Part shown: one piece after another, positions 24,678 to 32,711 of the stretch
How the letters are laid out: every line of letters begins with the position of its first letter
How positions within the stretch are numbered: the stretch's first letter is position 1
Assembly (NCBI GenBank): GCA_039030555.1
Contig: JBCCDY010000001.1
Coordinates: 1 to 64,000 of the forward strand
DNA from: JBCCDY01 sp039030555
GTDB lineage: Bacteria > Bacteroidota > Bacteroidia > Cytophagales > Cyclobacteriaceae
Direction of reading: 5' to 3'
DNA: 64,000 nucleotides
Position numbers and translations under genes: made by a program
Notes under the pieces: generated by a model
Database searches by the model: none
Told to the model about the DNA's origin: nothing
Seen by the model: the letters and a program-made list of their open reading frames with translations, nothing else

Positions 24678-25535
24678 CTACGCATATAGTGGCTTTTTAT
24701 ATTTCCATCTTCTGTGAGACCACAACCAGTCTGTTGGATGGTCTTTGACAAGTTGTTCGGCCACTTCTTTATAGCTTTCAATAATATAAAAGTCTCGCCC
24801 CTTCGCATAGGGGGGCTCAGCAATCTTAATCATATCGACCTCATAGAAGCCACGCTTAACTCTTTTCATAGACATGAAAATAATTGGATCTTTAGTAAGC
24901 TTGGGAAGTTGTTCTGTACCAAGCTGAAAGGCCGTGTCCTGATTGAGGAATGTCGACCAGTATTTGTCAACACTTTTATGTGGAACCTGATCTGCAAGCA
25001 TGGCAAAAGCTCTCGTGGAACGATTTCGCTTCATAATTTCCATTAAAGCATTAGTTGTAGGAATTGGATTTCCCCCAAATCTGGATCGGGTTTCGAACAT
25101 CAGTTTTTCCATATTGGGATTATTGAGTTTCAGATAAACCGCATCTATCGGAAAGGGTAGTTTGATACAGCCAGCCAGCAGCATCCACTCCCAGTTACAC
25201 TGATGAATTGCTATCATTATAACAGACTGTTTTGTCTGAAGATAGTCTTGGAGCATTTCTATATTATTGAATTGCACTCTTGAGGCTAAATCATTCTTAT
25301 CTATACTAATCGCCTTGAGGGTTTCTACTACCAAATCAGAAAGATTAGTGTAAAATCCTTTAGCTATTTTTTTTATTTCTTCTTCAGACTTATCGGGAAA
25401 GCTCTTTTTAAGATTTTCAAAAACAGTTTCTCTTCTGTACTTGAAAATAACGCGCGCCCACCATGCCAGTACGTCAGAAAGAATATAAAGAACACTTAAA
25501 GGAAGTCGTGAAAGAAGCTTTAAAAAAAAAATCAT
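24678..25535 (-). CDS. LpxL/HtrB-type lysophospholipid or lipid A acyltransferase
   Basis: The protein belongs to the LpxL/HtrB/PlsB-like acyltransferase family (bacterial lipid A biosynthesis acyltransferase). About 285 residues are predicted, with an N-terminal membrane anchor (FFLKLLSRLPLSVLYILSDVLAW), the catalytic HX4E-type motif in IAIHQCNWEW, and a C-terminal WLWSHRRWK, typical of the family. An in-frame upstream Met at 25622 would add 29 residues not expected in the family, so the Met at 25533-25535 is preferred. The family transfers acyl chains from acyl-ACP to lipid A precursors, ornithine or glycine lipids or similar. It converges with the FAAL-ACP gene with only 19 bp between, and so is not in the same operon, but its ACP-linked chemistry is compatible. 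Confidence 0.87.
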   Translation of the reverse strand: MIFFLKLLSRLPLSVLYILSDVLAWWARVIFKYRRETVFENLKKSFPDKSEEEIKKIAKGFYTNLSDLVVETLKAISIDKNDLASRVQFNNIEMLQDYLQTKQSVIMIAIHQCNWEWMLLAGCIKLPFPIDAVYLKLNNPNMEKLMFETRSRFGGNPIPTTNALMEIMKRNRSTRAFAMLADQVPHKSVDKYWSTFLNQDTAFQLGTEQLPKLTKDPIIFMSMKRVKRGFYEVDMIKIAEPPYAKGRDFYIIESYKEVAEQLVKDHPTDWLWSHRRWKYKKPLYA

Positions 25536-25670
25536 AGTATAAATTGACTTGAAAGTTAAAGAAAAATGGTTAAACGAATTCTTCAAGCTGAATACTATGA
25601 ACCGGCTAATTTTTAGTTTCAACAGATTATTTCAATACATTTAACAACAGTTTCAAAGCTCAATTTTTGA

Positions 25671-27011
25671 ATGAGGATAATTATAGCCGGAGGAGGTGAT
25701 GTTGGTTTTCATATCGCTAAGCTATTAGCCTTCGAAAAACAGGATATTGCAGTAATTGATACGGATCCCAATGTTCTAAAATATGTGGCCAACCACCTTG
25801 ATGTAGCAACAATAAAGGGTTCATCAACATCGTACACAACGCTTGATCAGGCTAATATTTCCAAAGCAGATCTATTGATCGCTGCAACTTCTTCGGAAGA
25901 AACGAATATTACCACAGCGATGATCGGTAAGCACCTCGGTGCGAAAAAAACGGTAGCACGAATTAGCAATATTGAATACTTACTAAAAAAAGATAAGCTG
26001 GATATCAGGGATCTTGGGATCGATGAAATTATTTCACCGGAATCACTAGCAGCCCGTGAAATTCAAAGACTTCTGAAAGATAATGCGCTTACCGATGCAT
26101 TCGAGTTTAACAAAGGTCTTCTCAAGCTAATCGGTGTTATTGTAGACGAAAACAGCAGGCTGTACAATAAAACCTTGTCTAGTACAGCCTATTTAAACCC
26201 GGAAAACAATTTTCTTACCGTAGCTATTCTCAGGGGTGATAAAACCATTATTCCAAGAGGGGAAACACGCTTCCAGACGGGTGACCATGCCTATTTTATT
26301 GCCCAACCGGAAGGCGTAGATCGTGTGCTTGACCTTTCCGGGAAACAGAAGCTTGGAATAAAAAATATTATGATCCTTGGGGGCAGTAAAGTTGGCTATA
26401 ATGCAGCTAGAAGGCTTTCAGAAAAGTATAATATAAAACTCGTCGAGAAAGACCGGGATAAGTCTTTTGAGCTAGCCGATAAGCTACCAGATGTATTGGT
26501 GATAAATGGGGACGGCCGTGACGTCGAGCTCTTAAAAGAAGAAGGTTTAGATCAGATGGATGCTTTTTTGGCTTTAACCGGTGATTCTGAAACAAATATT
26601 ATTTCCTGCCTTGTGGCCAAAAACAATGGTGTAGGCAAAACCATATCGCTTGTTGAGAATATCGATTACATTCACCTTTCTCAAAATATTGGAGTCGATA
26701 CTATGATCAACAAAAAGTTGATCGCAGCAAATTTCATTTTCAGATACATCAGAAAAGGAGAAGTATTATCGATTGCCAGTGTGCACGGTGTAGATGCCGA
26801 AATACTCGAATTCGAGGTTAAAGACAATTGCAGAATTACGGAGAAAAGGCTAAAAGAGATCAACTTCCCACATACGGCTATTATTGGAGGCGTTATTAGA
26901 AATGGAAAAGGGTACACTGCTATGGGCGACTTTCAATTTTTGCCTAAGGACCGGGTTGTAGTATTAGCCTTACCAGACTCCATCCATCAGGTTGAATCAT
27001 TCTTTAAGTGA
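25671..27011 (+). CDS. trkA: Trk potassium uptake regulatory subunit TrkA
   Basis: TrkA is the peripheral NAD(H)/nucleotide-binding subunit that gates the TrkH K+ channel. The 446-residue protein is a tandem of two RCK units: a Rossmann RCK_N (IIAGGGDVGFHIAKLLA) with TrkA_C near 130-220, then a second RCK_N (MILGGSKVGYNAARRLSE) with a C-terminal TrkA_C (FEVKDNCRITEKRLKEIN). Its last 4 bp overlap the trkH start, the usual coupled arrangement. Confidence 0.95.
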   Translation: MRIIIAGGGDVGFHIAKLLAFEKQDIAVIDTDPNVLKYVANHLDVATIKGSSTSYTTLDQANISKADLLIAATSSEETNITTAMIGKHLGAKKTVARISNIEYLLKKDKLDIRDLGIDEIISPESLAAREIQRLLKDNALTDAFEFNKGLLKLIGVIVDENSRLYNKTLSSTAYLNPENNFLTVAILRGDKTIIPRGETRFQTGDHAYFIAQPEGVDRVLDLSGKQKLGIKNIMILGGSKVGYNAARRLSEKYNIKLVEKDRDKSFELADKLPDVLVINGDGRDVELLKEEGLDQMDAFLALTGDSETNIISCLVAKNNGVGKTISLVENIDYIHLSQNIGVDTMINKKLIAANFIFRYIRKGEVLSIASVHGVDAEILEFEVKDNCRITEKRLKEINFPHTAIIGGVIRNGKGYTAMGDFQFLPKDRVVVLALPDSIHQVESFFK

Positions 27012-28462
27012 TGTTTAACTACCGAATGATCTTCCGGTTTCTCGGAATACTGCTATTACTAAATGGCAGTTTAATGGTTCTATGTGTGCCTTTTGCACTC
27101 GTTTATAACGAAAACCTGGAGTACATCATTCTTTCGGCGATGGCCACTATTTCTACCGGAGGTTTTTTTTGGGTCAACAATCAAAGAATTACTAATAAGC
27201 AACTCACCAAAAAAGATGGTTACCTCATTGTTACACTAGGGTGGCTATTTATGTCCTTGTTTGGGTCATTACCTTATATTTTAAGTGGCTTTATTCCCAA
27301 CCTTACTGATGCTTTTTTTGAAACTATTTCAGGTTTTACTACTACTGGAGCATCCATTTTAAACAATATTGAAGAAGCCCCAAAAAGTCTGCTGTTCTGG
27401 AGAAGCCTCACCCAGTGGATCGGGGGAATGGGGATTATCGTACTTGCCGTTGCCATTTTACCCATCCTTGGCATTGGAGGTATGCAGTTGTTCGTTGCTG
27501 AAGCCCCGGGAATTTCTCCTGATAAAATGCAACCTAGAATTCGTGAAACTGCGAAAAGACTCTATTTCATTTACTTTATGCTTACTCTAGCTGAAACTTT
27601 ATTGCTTTGGCTTTTTGGTATGTCGTTTTACGATGCTATAAATCACGCATTGACCACTATGGCAACCGGAGGATTTTCTACCCGACAAGATAGTATTGCA
27701 TACTATACCAGCCCTGCTATACAGTATGTAATTATTGTGTTTATGTTTTTCGCAGGCACTAATTTCACATTGACCTATTTTACGCTGAAAGGAAAGTTAA
27801 AAAACGTATGGTCCAATGAAGAATTTAGAGGTTACGTCAGCATCATTATTTTGGTGGCGGTAAGCTCTACAATAGTCGTTTATTTAGTGAGTGATGAGGG
27901 TTTCGAAAAGTCATTCCGGGATTCACTCTTTCAGGTTATTTCTGTCCTGACCACAACCGGTTATGTGACAGCCGACTATACTTCCTGGGCTCCATTACTG
28001 ACAGTTATTTTTTTCCTTCTAATGTTTTTGGGCGGCTCAGCTGGCTCAACGGCAGGTGGCGTGAAAATCGTACGCCATATTGTACTTTTTAAGAATAGTA
28101 TTCTGGAATTAAAGCGGCAGCTTCACCCTTCGGCAGTTATACCAGTAAGACTTAATGGAACTGCTGTACCTCGTGATATTACCTTTAATACTCTAGCTTT
28201 TATTATGATCTACTTTAGCGTTTTCGCTTTTGGATCTATCGCAATGGCTTTATTGGGGCTTGATTTCGAAACGGCTATTGGAGCCGTCGCTACCTCCTTA
28301 GGCAATATCGGTCCTGGAATTGGTGAAGTAGGCCCTATAGATAATTTCGCAAACATACCTGCTACCGGAAAGTGGGTACTTTCTTTTCTTATGCTGACCG
28401 GAAGGTTGGAGCTTTTTACCGTATTGATGCTCTTTACTCCTTATTTCTGGAAAAATGTCTAA
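27008..28462 (+). CDS. trkH: Trk potassium uptake channel subunit TrkH
   Basis: TrkH is the membrane channel of the Trk system. The 484-residue polytopic protein shows the four pseudo-repeated selectivity loops: SGFTTTGASIL, TMATGGFST, SVLTTTGYVTADY and SLGNIGPGIG, each with the conserved glycine. SLTQWIGGMGIIVLAVAILPILG and LGGSAGSTAGGVKIVRHI are diagnostic. It overlaps trkA by 4 bp, and the two genes act together in K+ homeostasis. Confidence 0.96.
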   Translation: MMFNYRMIFRFLGILLLLNGSLMVLCVPFALVYNENLEYIILSAMATISTGGFFWVNNQRITNKQLTKKDGYLIVTLGWLFMSLFGSLPYILSGFIPNLTDAFFETISGFTTTGASILNNIEEAPKSLLFWRSLTQWIGGMGIIVLAVAILPILGIGGMQLFVAEAPGISPDKMQPRIRETAKRLYFIYFMLTLAETLLLWLFGMSFYDAINHALTTMATGGFSTRQDSIAYYTSPAIQYVIIVFMFFAGTNFTLTYFTLKGKLKNVWSNEEFRGYVSIIILVAVSSTIVVYLVSDEGFEKSFRDSLFQVISVLTTTGYVTADYTSWAPLLTVIFFLLMFLGGSAGSTAGGVKIVRHIVLFKNSILELKRQLHPSAVIPVRLNGTAVPRDITFNTLAFIMIYFSVFAFGSIAMALLGLDFETAIGAVATSLGNIGPGIGEVGPIDNFANIPATGKWVLSFLMLTGRLELFTVLMLFTPYFWKNV

Positions 28463-28554
28463 ATAAACTACTCTGACGCAAGGATATGAGGTGTCAAATA
28501 GGCAAAACGCTAAGTGATCAGCTCAATAGTCGCGTAATAAATATCCCTTTGGGA

Positions 28555-29307
28555 TCAGAAACCAATAAAAGAAATACCTACTTTAAAGTATCTGGCATCT
28601 GTAGCTAATGGTCCCTGGCCGCTTTCAAAAATATTGGACAAGCCTTGTTCGTAAAATAGATTAAGTCCCCCTAATCCTATTCTTCCGAAAGCACTCCACC
28701 TTAACCCATTCAGATGAAAGTCATTTTTTTCTTTCAGGATCACATTGTCTCCATCCAGAGCCTCATATTTTATTTTTGTCCTTGAAGTGAATAAGAAACC
28801 ACCTTTTATTCCAATAGCTACACGAAGGCCTCGATCATGATTTTTTTTATTTTGATAATACCTGAATTCCAATGGTATTTCAATGTATTCAGCTGCGAGT
28901 TTAGATTTTCTGATCTCAGTTGAACCAAGTGTACCTGCTTGAAAGGCACTATCTAAGGCTACAAACTCTGTGAATTCAAACCCATCTTCATCAATCGACT
29001 CTGCAAGGGTAAAATCATCTCGAAAATCATACTTTTCAAGGCTAACACCAATACCCGGGTTTATTGAAAAATGAGAGTCTTTCCAGGTTTTTTCATACAT
29101 ATAATAAATACCTACACTTTTTGATCCCCAGAAGCCGGTTTCTACACCTCCATCATCACTTAGAAAATTAAAGCCTAAATCGACAATTACGTTTCCCGGG
29201 ACTTCGAAAGGATCTTCGTAACGATTTTGTTTTTTTTCATCTTCCTGAGCCAGAAGTATCGTTGAAGTATAGATAACAATTATAAAAAGTAAAGTAAGAT
29301 TGCGCAT
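28555..29307 (-). CDS. Outer-membrane beta-barrel protein, unknown function
   Basis: The 250-residue product has a Sec signal peptide (LTLLFIIVIYTSTILLAQ, cleavage near 21) and alternating hydrophobic/aromatic strands throughout, ending in FKVGISFIGF with a terminal Phe, the usual C-terminal signature of outer-membrane barrels. It resembles the small OmpA-like or OMP_b-brl barrels common in Bacteroidota. No specific function was recognised. A -7 element lies just upstream, so it is probably monocistronic; it converges with trkH. Confidence 0.75.
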   Translation of the reverse strand: MRNLTLLFIIVIYTSTILLAQEDEKKQNRYEDPFEVPGNVIVDLGFNFLSDDGGVETGFWGSKSVGIYYMYEKTWKDSHFSINPGIGVSLEKYDFRDDFTLAESIDEDGFEFTEFVALDSAFQAGTLGSTEIRKSKLAAEYIEIPLEFRYYQNKKNHDRGLRVAIGIKGGFLFTSRTKIKYEALDGDNVILKEKNDFHLNGLRWSAFGRIGLGGLNLFYEQGLSNIFESGQGPLATDARYFKVGISFIGF

Positions 29308-29329
29308 GCTTATGATTTCTTAAAGGGCG

Positions 29330-29337
29330 CAAAGATA
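29330..29337 (-). promoter_or_regulatory. -7 element for the outer-membrane protein gene
   Basis: The minus strand reads TATCTTTG, an exact TAnnTTTG, 22 bases before the ATG. It sits inside the loop of a short inverted repeat (GGGCG at 29325-29329, CGCCC at 29347-29351), which may be chance or a regulatory site. Confidence 0.5.
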
Positions 29338-29390
29338 TAATTTTTATCGCCCAATGAATAACGAGTATTTCCAATTGGTATTATTATTTC

Positions 29391-29398
29391 TAAATTTG
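29391..29398 (+). promoter_or_regulatory. Candidate -7 element for tRNA-Arg
   Basis: TAAATTTG matches TAnnTTTG and lies 18 bases before the mature tRNA 5' end. The nearest TTG (29375-29377) is closer than the standard -33 spacing, so support is partial. Confidence 0.45.
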
Positions 29399-29416
29399 CA
29401 CCTCCAAAAATAAGAT

Positions 29417-29490
29417 GGACCCGTAGCATAACTGGATAGTGCACTTGGTTACGGCCCAAGAGGTTGGGAGTTCGAATCTCTCCGGGTTCA
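29417..29490 (+). tRNA. tRNA-Arg (anticodon ACG)
   Basis: The cloverleaf closes by eye. Acceptor GGACCCG (29417-29423) pairs with CGGGTTC (29483-29489) with one G-U. The anticodon stem CTTGG/CCAAG encloses loop TTACGGC, so the anticodon is ACG, which reads CGN arginine codons after A34-to-inosine editing. The T arm is GGGAG-TTCGAAT-CTCTC with one G-U. CCA is not encoded, and the discriminator base is A. It borders the accessory region on its left side. Confidence 0.95.
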
Positions 29491-29506
29491 CTTTTATGGA
29501 GGCAAT

Positions 29507-30961
29507 TCACCAGGGTGTAAAATCAATTCCGAAGCGTGGGTTCCAACCACTCGTAGTGATGCCATCTTCATCACTGTGAAGGAAGTTGTACTGAATAATG
29601 GCAAATGCCGATATCTTCTTCTTGATCTTAAATCGTTTGCCTAATCCCAATGAGAAGGCTATGGTACCGTCCCATCGGTCATTAAAGTCCTCTAACCCTT
29701 CTACTTCTCCCATGATCTTTTGAAATACCTGTTCGTATTCGAACCTACTGAAAAAACCTTTCCAGAAGTTGTAATCTCCAAACATCCGGTACCCCCATAG
29801 TTGATCACTTAGCCTGCTCAGGCTATCATTCCCGAAGGTCTGGCGCTAACTGATACCCAAGCCTACCTGAAAGATTTTGCTTATGCCGTAGGCTTCTGTT
29901 GGGGAGGCGTCTATAATCACAGGGTCAGTACTTGTGATCTGGAAGTTGCCTCCGAAGCTTAATCGTTCTATGAATTTCTTCTCTTCCAGCGAGTTTCGTT
30001 TTACGGCATCTTTCAGGTCGTTAGAGTTCGGTACAGAGGTGTACTTCTTCTTCAGCTTCTGCATCACTTCTTTGGCTTCTGTAAGTTTGTCTGAGTTATC
30101 GGCCAGTAGCTGTTCTGCTTTCTCTGAGTTGAACTGGTCTTCTATGCCTTCCAGGTCCTGTATGGTGGGTTGGTCCATCTCCTGGAGGTTTTGTAGTCTT
30201 TTGTTGAAGTCTTCTCCATAAGCTTGGTACTCTTCTGGGATGTTGAGCATACTTGTTTCTCCTTCCTGGAAGCCACTGAGTTCCTGGAACTCTTTATTGT
30301 CTGTGAAGTCCCCCAGGTGTTCCTGGGCTGTTGTGGCTATGAATGCGCTATCTTCTTTAAGGAGTTCTCCATAGCTTGTGGTATCACTTTTATTGCGATA
30401 GCGGTTTAGGCGTTTTCCATAGCCTTTAGCTTGATTGTATTCTTCAAACTGGGAGAGTTGTCCTTCTCCTGCTTTTATAAGGGTGGCGCTGTCTTTGGGG
30501 ATTTGTCATATATATTCCTGGGCTTGCTGGTATTCTTCGAATTGTCCAAAGTTTTGGTCTCCCACTCTTTTGACTTCTGCATAGAGGCTGCTATCATTTT
30601 TGACAGAGGGTAGGTTAGCTGGGTCTATTCCTTTTTTTAGAGCTTTTTCTCTCAGCTTTCCTACCTTAGAAGAATCTCCTGCGTGTTTACCGAAGAGTTC
30701 ATCGAGTTTCTTTTGGTCTTTGGAGGTTTTAAAGAGGCTATCCAGTTCTTTTTTGGCTTGTTTATTTGTTTTTTTGACTTGTTTCAGACTGTCTTTGTAG
30801 GCTTGCCAGCGTTCTTTGTCCCATTCTCCGGTTCTGTTTTTTACCTTCCTGATCATCTCGGCATGACGGCCCGTTGGGGTCACTTTTACGCCTACCTGTG
30901 CCAGCAAATCACCAGCGGATAGAAAGATAAGAATGGTCAATATGGTCAAGCATTTTTTCAA
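29507..30961 (-). pseudogene. Outer-membrane barrel protein gene broken by two in-frame stop codons
   Basis: Read in one minus-strand frame, the region encodes a single protein of about 482 sense codons interrupted only by a TGA (complement of 30506-30508) and a TAG (complement of 29846-29848). No frameshift is needed: residues before and after each stop continue the same style. The order is a signal peptide (MKKCLTILTILIFLSAGDLLAQ), then a long Lys/Glu/Gln-rich coiled-coil region with a visible repeat (FGQFEEYQQA before the TGA, LSQFEEYNQA after it), then a C-terminal beta-barrel (LSFGGNFQITST onward) ending in FGIDFTPW, a terminal aromatic typical of outer-membrane barrels. It lies downstream of the RHS toxin operon on the same strand, and may once have been its outer-membrane partner; that is inference. 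Two nonsense changes without indels suggest recent decay, or, less likely, readthrough. Confidence 0.75.
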
Positions 30962-31043
30962 TTCTTGTTTGAGAATTATGACTTATTCGTTCTTTAGTCA
31001 ATTATATATACTCTCCAGTTTTGCTATTCCTTTCTACTATATT

Positions 31044-31172
31044 GCATGTGTTTTTCACTTGTGCTTATCCTATTACCTACTGCCAACCTAATCCTATTTG
31101 CATCATACTTTGTTCCGTTCGCACAAGTCACTCCATCTCACTTGCCATGCTGGAAGACTTGCGCGATGGGGG
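31044..31172 (+). repeat. Diverged repeat block, copy A
   Basis: The block begins with GTGTTTTTCACTTG inside an imperfect hairpin, has CAAGTCACT in the middle, and ends with TGGAAGACTTGCGCGATGGG. The same landmarks recur in the same order in copy B (31467-31605), so the two appear to be diverged direct repeats. Sequence between the landmarks is poorly conserved. Confidence 0.5.
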
Positions 31173-31292
31173 CTATGCCATAGTTACCCTTCTGAAGTGG
31201 CGATTCAAAAGAAGTATCAAAGAATTTGTAATTCATTCTATAATTAAAAACATTTCATAACCATTTCCATAGGCTACTTTACTTATAAATTC

Positions 31293-31335
31293 GGATTATA
31301 AATCCTTTGATAACAGTCCGACATTACAAATGTCG
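31293..31335. repeat. Pair of short hairpins with ATA/ACA loops
   Basis: GGATT-ATA-AATCC (31293-31305) and CGACATT-ACA-AATGTCG (31319-31335) are perfect inverted repeats with three-base loops, 13 bp apart. The shared design (stem ending ATT, A-rich triloop, AAT) is repeated in the larger palindrome at 31622. Such clusters resemble REP/MITE remnants. Confidence 0.55.
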
Positions 31336-31466
31336 AACAGCGAGTCTCATTTAATTTCCCCATAATGAAAATCCACCTGTATGCCCCGTTTGAGAATGGA
31401 TTTTAGAGTTAACTAACTGCATTCGCCCTGTTGTTTGATGATGATGCCAAGTAAATGCCCTTATAA

Positions 31467-31605
31467 CGCAAGTGTTTTTCACTTGCGATTCTTCTTCTAA
31501 TCCCTCATTTATAACATTACTCTACTTTCTTAGCCCAAGTCGCTCTAGCCCAAAACCCAATACTGGAAGACTTGGGCTATTTGGGGAGACTTGCGCCATT
31601 GGGGT
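31467..31605 (+). repeat. Diverged repeat block, copy B
   Basis: The block starts with a perfect hairpin CGCAAGTG-TTTTT-CACTTGCG (31467-31487), then CAAGTCGCT, TGGAAGACTTGGGC and GACTTGCGCCATTGGGG. The CAAGTC and GACTTG words are inverted with respect to each other, so the whole block can fold. It shares landmarks and order with copy A, about 420 bp to the left. Confidence 0.5.
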
Positions 31606-31621
31606 TTTACTTTTTGAAACT

Positions 31622-31648
31622 TTCGGGCTCATTATAAATGAGCCCGAA
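31622..31648. repeat. Perfect 12-bp inverted repeat with ATA loop
   Basis: TTCGGGCTCATT and AATGAGCCCGAA flank a three-base ATA loop. It lies 29 bp past the stop of the last immunity gene. No T-run follows on either side, so it is not a classic intrinsic terminator. Weaker look-alikes containing TTCGGGCTC or TTTCGAGCCC occur at 32015-32036 and 32655-32665, beside the ends of the other two immunity genes. Confidence 0.7.
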
Positions 31649-31677
31649 CGTAGAATAATTAGAGTCCACTTGGTATC

Positions 31678-31920
31678 TTATTTGTCTCTCACTTCACTCC
31701 TTGCTTTCGACAAAATTTCTAAATAATCCTCCTTGAACGCCTCATTTACCACTTTTTCTAGTGATGCTTGAAGATCCCATAAAACCCTTTCTTCCGCTTG
31801 ATCTTCAAATGAAATCGACGAGTCTTCCTTATTAACCCGTATTAACAATTCTAACAATACTGTTGCTTCGGCATCACTGAGTTTTATGGTTATATGATTA
31901 TTCTCGTCATTGGATTTCAT
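31678..31920 (-). CDS. Small protein, probable orphan immunity protein (module 3)
   Basis: This 80-residue acidic, soluble protein (MKSNDENNHITIKLSDAEA...) is predicted to be largely helical. No family was recognised. Its position supports an immunity role: it starts one base after the stop of a toxin-tip-like fragment, repeating the tip-then-small-gene pattern of the active module upstream. It is the last gene of the array, followed by a perfect palindrome. Acting as an orphan antitoxin against toxins from related cells is inference. Confidence 0.55.
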   Translation of the reverse strand: MKSNDENNHITIKLSDAEATVLLELLIRVNKEDSSISFEDQAEERVLWDLQASLEKVVNEAFKEDYLEILSKARSEVRDK

Positions 31921-31921
31921 T

Positions 31922-32065
31922 TTAAAGCCCTCTATGTTTTAATACATTTTGCAGCTGTGCAGAGTTAAGTTTCCAGCCACCTAAAAAAGCTCCATTAGGA
32001 ATGCTTTTTGCTTTTTTAAATTTCGAGCCCATTTCAAATGAGTCTAAGCAGGAAAATTCAATTAT
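31922..32065 (-). pseudogene. C-terminal remnant of a toxin tip (module 3)
   Basis: A minus-strand frame open from the TAG at 32066-32068 encodes 47 residues ending in PNGAFLGGWKLNSAQLQNVL and a few basic residues. It stops with TAA one base before the immunity-like ATG at 31920. The spacing equals that of a toxin-immunity pair, and the fragment looks like the tail of a toxin domain whose upstream part, including the RHS linker, is lost. An internal Met could start a 36-residue peptide, but no initiation signal is evident. It overlaps the end of the 32062-32472 gene by 4 bp. Confidence 0.5.
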
Positions 32066-32472
32066 CTACTACTCGCTATCTCTTTCAATTGGTCTTGCTT
32101 TTCTAAATTCAAGCTGGTTTCATTAAACTCAAACTCATTTTCAAATACTTTTACAAAGGATGCAGCTATGTAGTATTTAGCACCATCATTACTTTCTAGC
32201 TCAAACAAATTATTATCCTCAAAACTTAAATACTTACTCAATGCTTCATAATTTGGAATATTAGGAACAGAAGCTGAAGTCTTATCCAAAAGATGAACTT
32301 TAATACCATTTAACATCGAAGCAAGCTGTATATAATCTGTATCAAAAAAAACAATGTCAAGATTAATGTCATAACCTTTTCTTTTGTCTGCTCTTATTAA
32401 AAGGCGTCTTAAACTCGGACTATAGTCACATATAACAAAATATCTTGCGGAGCTGAATATCTCATTGTACAT
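32062..32472 (-). CDS. Probable orphan immunity protein (module 2)
   Basis: This 136-residue soluble protein (MYNEIFSSARYFVICDYSPS...) has no signal peptide and no recognised family. It lies 17 bp after a 50-residue toxin-tip remnant on the same strand, in the second of three modules downstream of the intact RHS gene. The arrangement points to an immunity protein kept after its toxin was truncated; this is inference from context. Codon and base use are AT-rich and unlike the RHS core. Confidence 0.55.
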   Translation of the reverse strand: MYNEIFSSARYFVICDYSPSLRRLLIRADKRKGYDINLDIVFFDTDYIQLASMLNGIKVHLLDKTSASVPNIPNYEALSKYLSFEDNNLFELESNDGAKYYIAASFVKVFENEFEFNETSLNLEKQDQLKEIASSR

Positions 32473-32489
32473 AATAATTTATTATAAAG

Positions 32490-32642
32490 TTAAAACGGAC
32501 TAGGAACAATATTTCCATTTAGATAAAAAGTTGTTCTTGAAAGGGCATTTGGGTTCGAATAGATTTGAAACAACTCCCAATTGGTAAAACTGTATTTATT
32601 CAAAAAGTATACCGGAACGGCATACAGTACTAATACTTTTGC
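32490..32642 (-). pseudogene. C-terminal remnant of a toxin tip (module 2)
   Basis: A minus-strand frame following an in-frame TAA encodes 50 residues (AKVLVLYAVPVYFLNKYSF at the start, ending YLNGNIVPSPF). No start codon or linker remains. It ends 17 bp before the module 2 immunity-like gene. The sequence upstream of the break contains TTCGGGCTC, similar to the palindrome at 31622, so loss of the 5' part may be tied to that element. Confidence 0.5.
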
Positions 32643-32711
32643 TTATTGAAACCTTCGGGCTCAACACATACGATCCCAAGCTGGTTTTAAATTCATTTTT
32701 TAGCTATGTTC

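Larger units (their letters stand above)
30962..31677. other. Gene-free, hairpin-rich intergenic stretch
   Basis: No convincing gene is seen in these 716 bases; short open frames on the plus strand lack family features and coding character. The stretch instead holds a diverged pair of repeated blocks and several short perfect hairpins (separate entries). It lies between the decayed barrel gene and the last toxin-immunity module, and looks like accumulated small mobile or REP-like debris. Confidence 0.6.

Noticed and set aside
28542..28554. ATCCC-TTT-GGGAT hairpin as a trkH terminator
   Set aside because: The stem is only 5 bp and no T-run follows; too weak to call.
30506..30508. TGA in the barrel gene as a selenocysteine codon
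   Set aside because: No SECIS-like hairpin was evident after it, the family style gives no reason for Sec, and a second unrelated stop (TAG) lies downstream.
31021..31260. Plus-strand open frame of 79 codons in the gene-free stretch
   Set aside because: It runs through repeat copy A, has no recognisable features and no promoter or partner.
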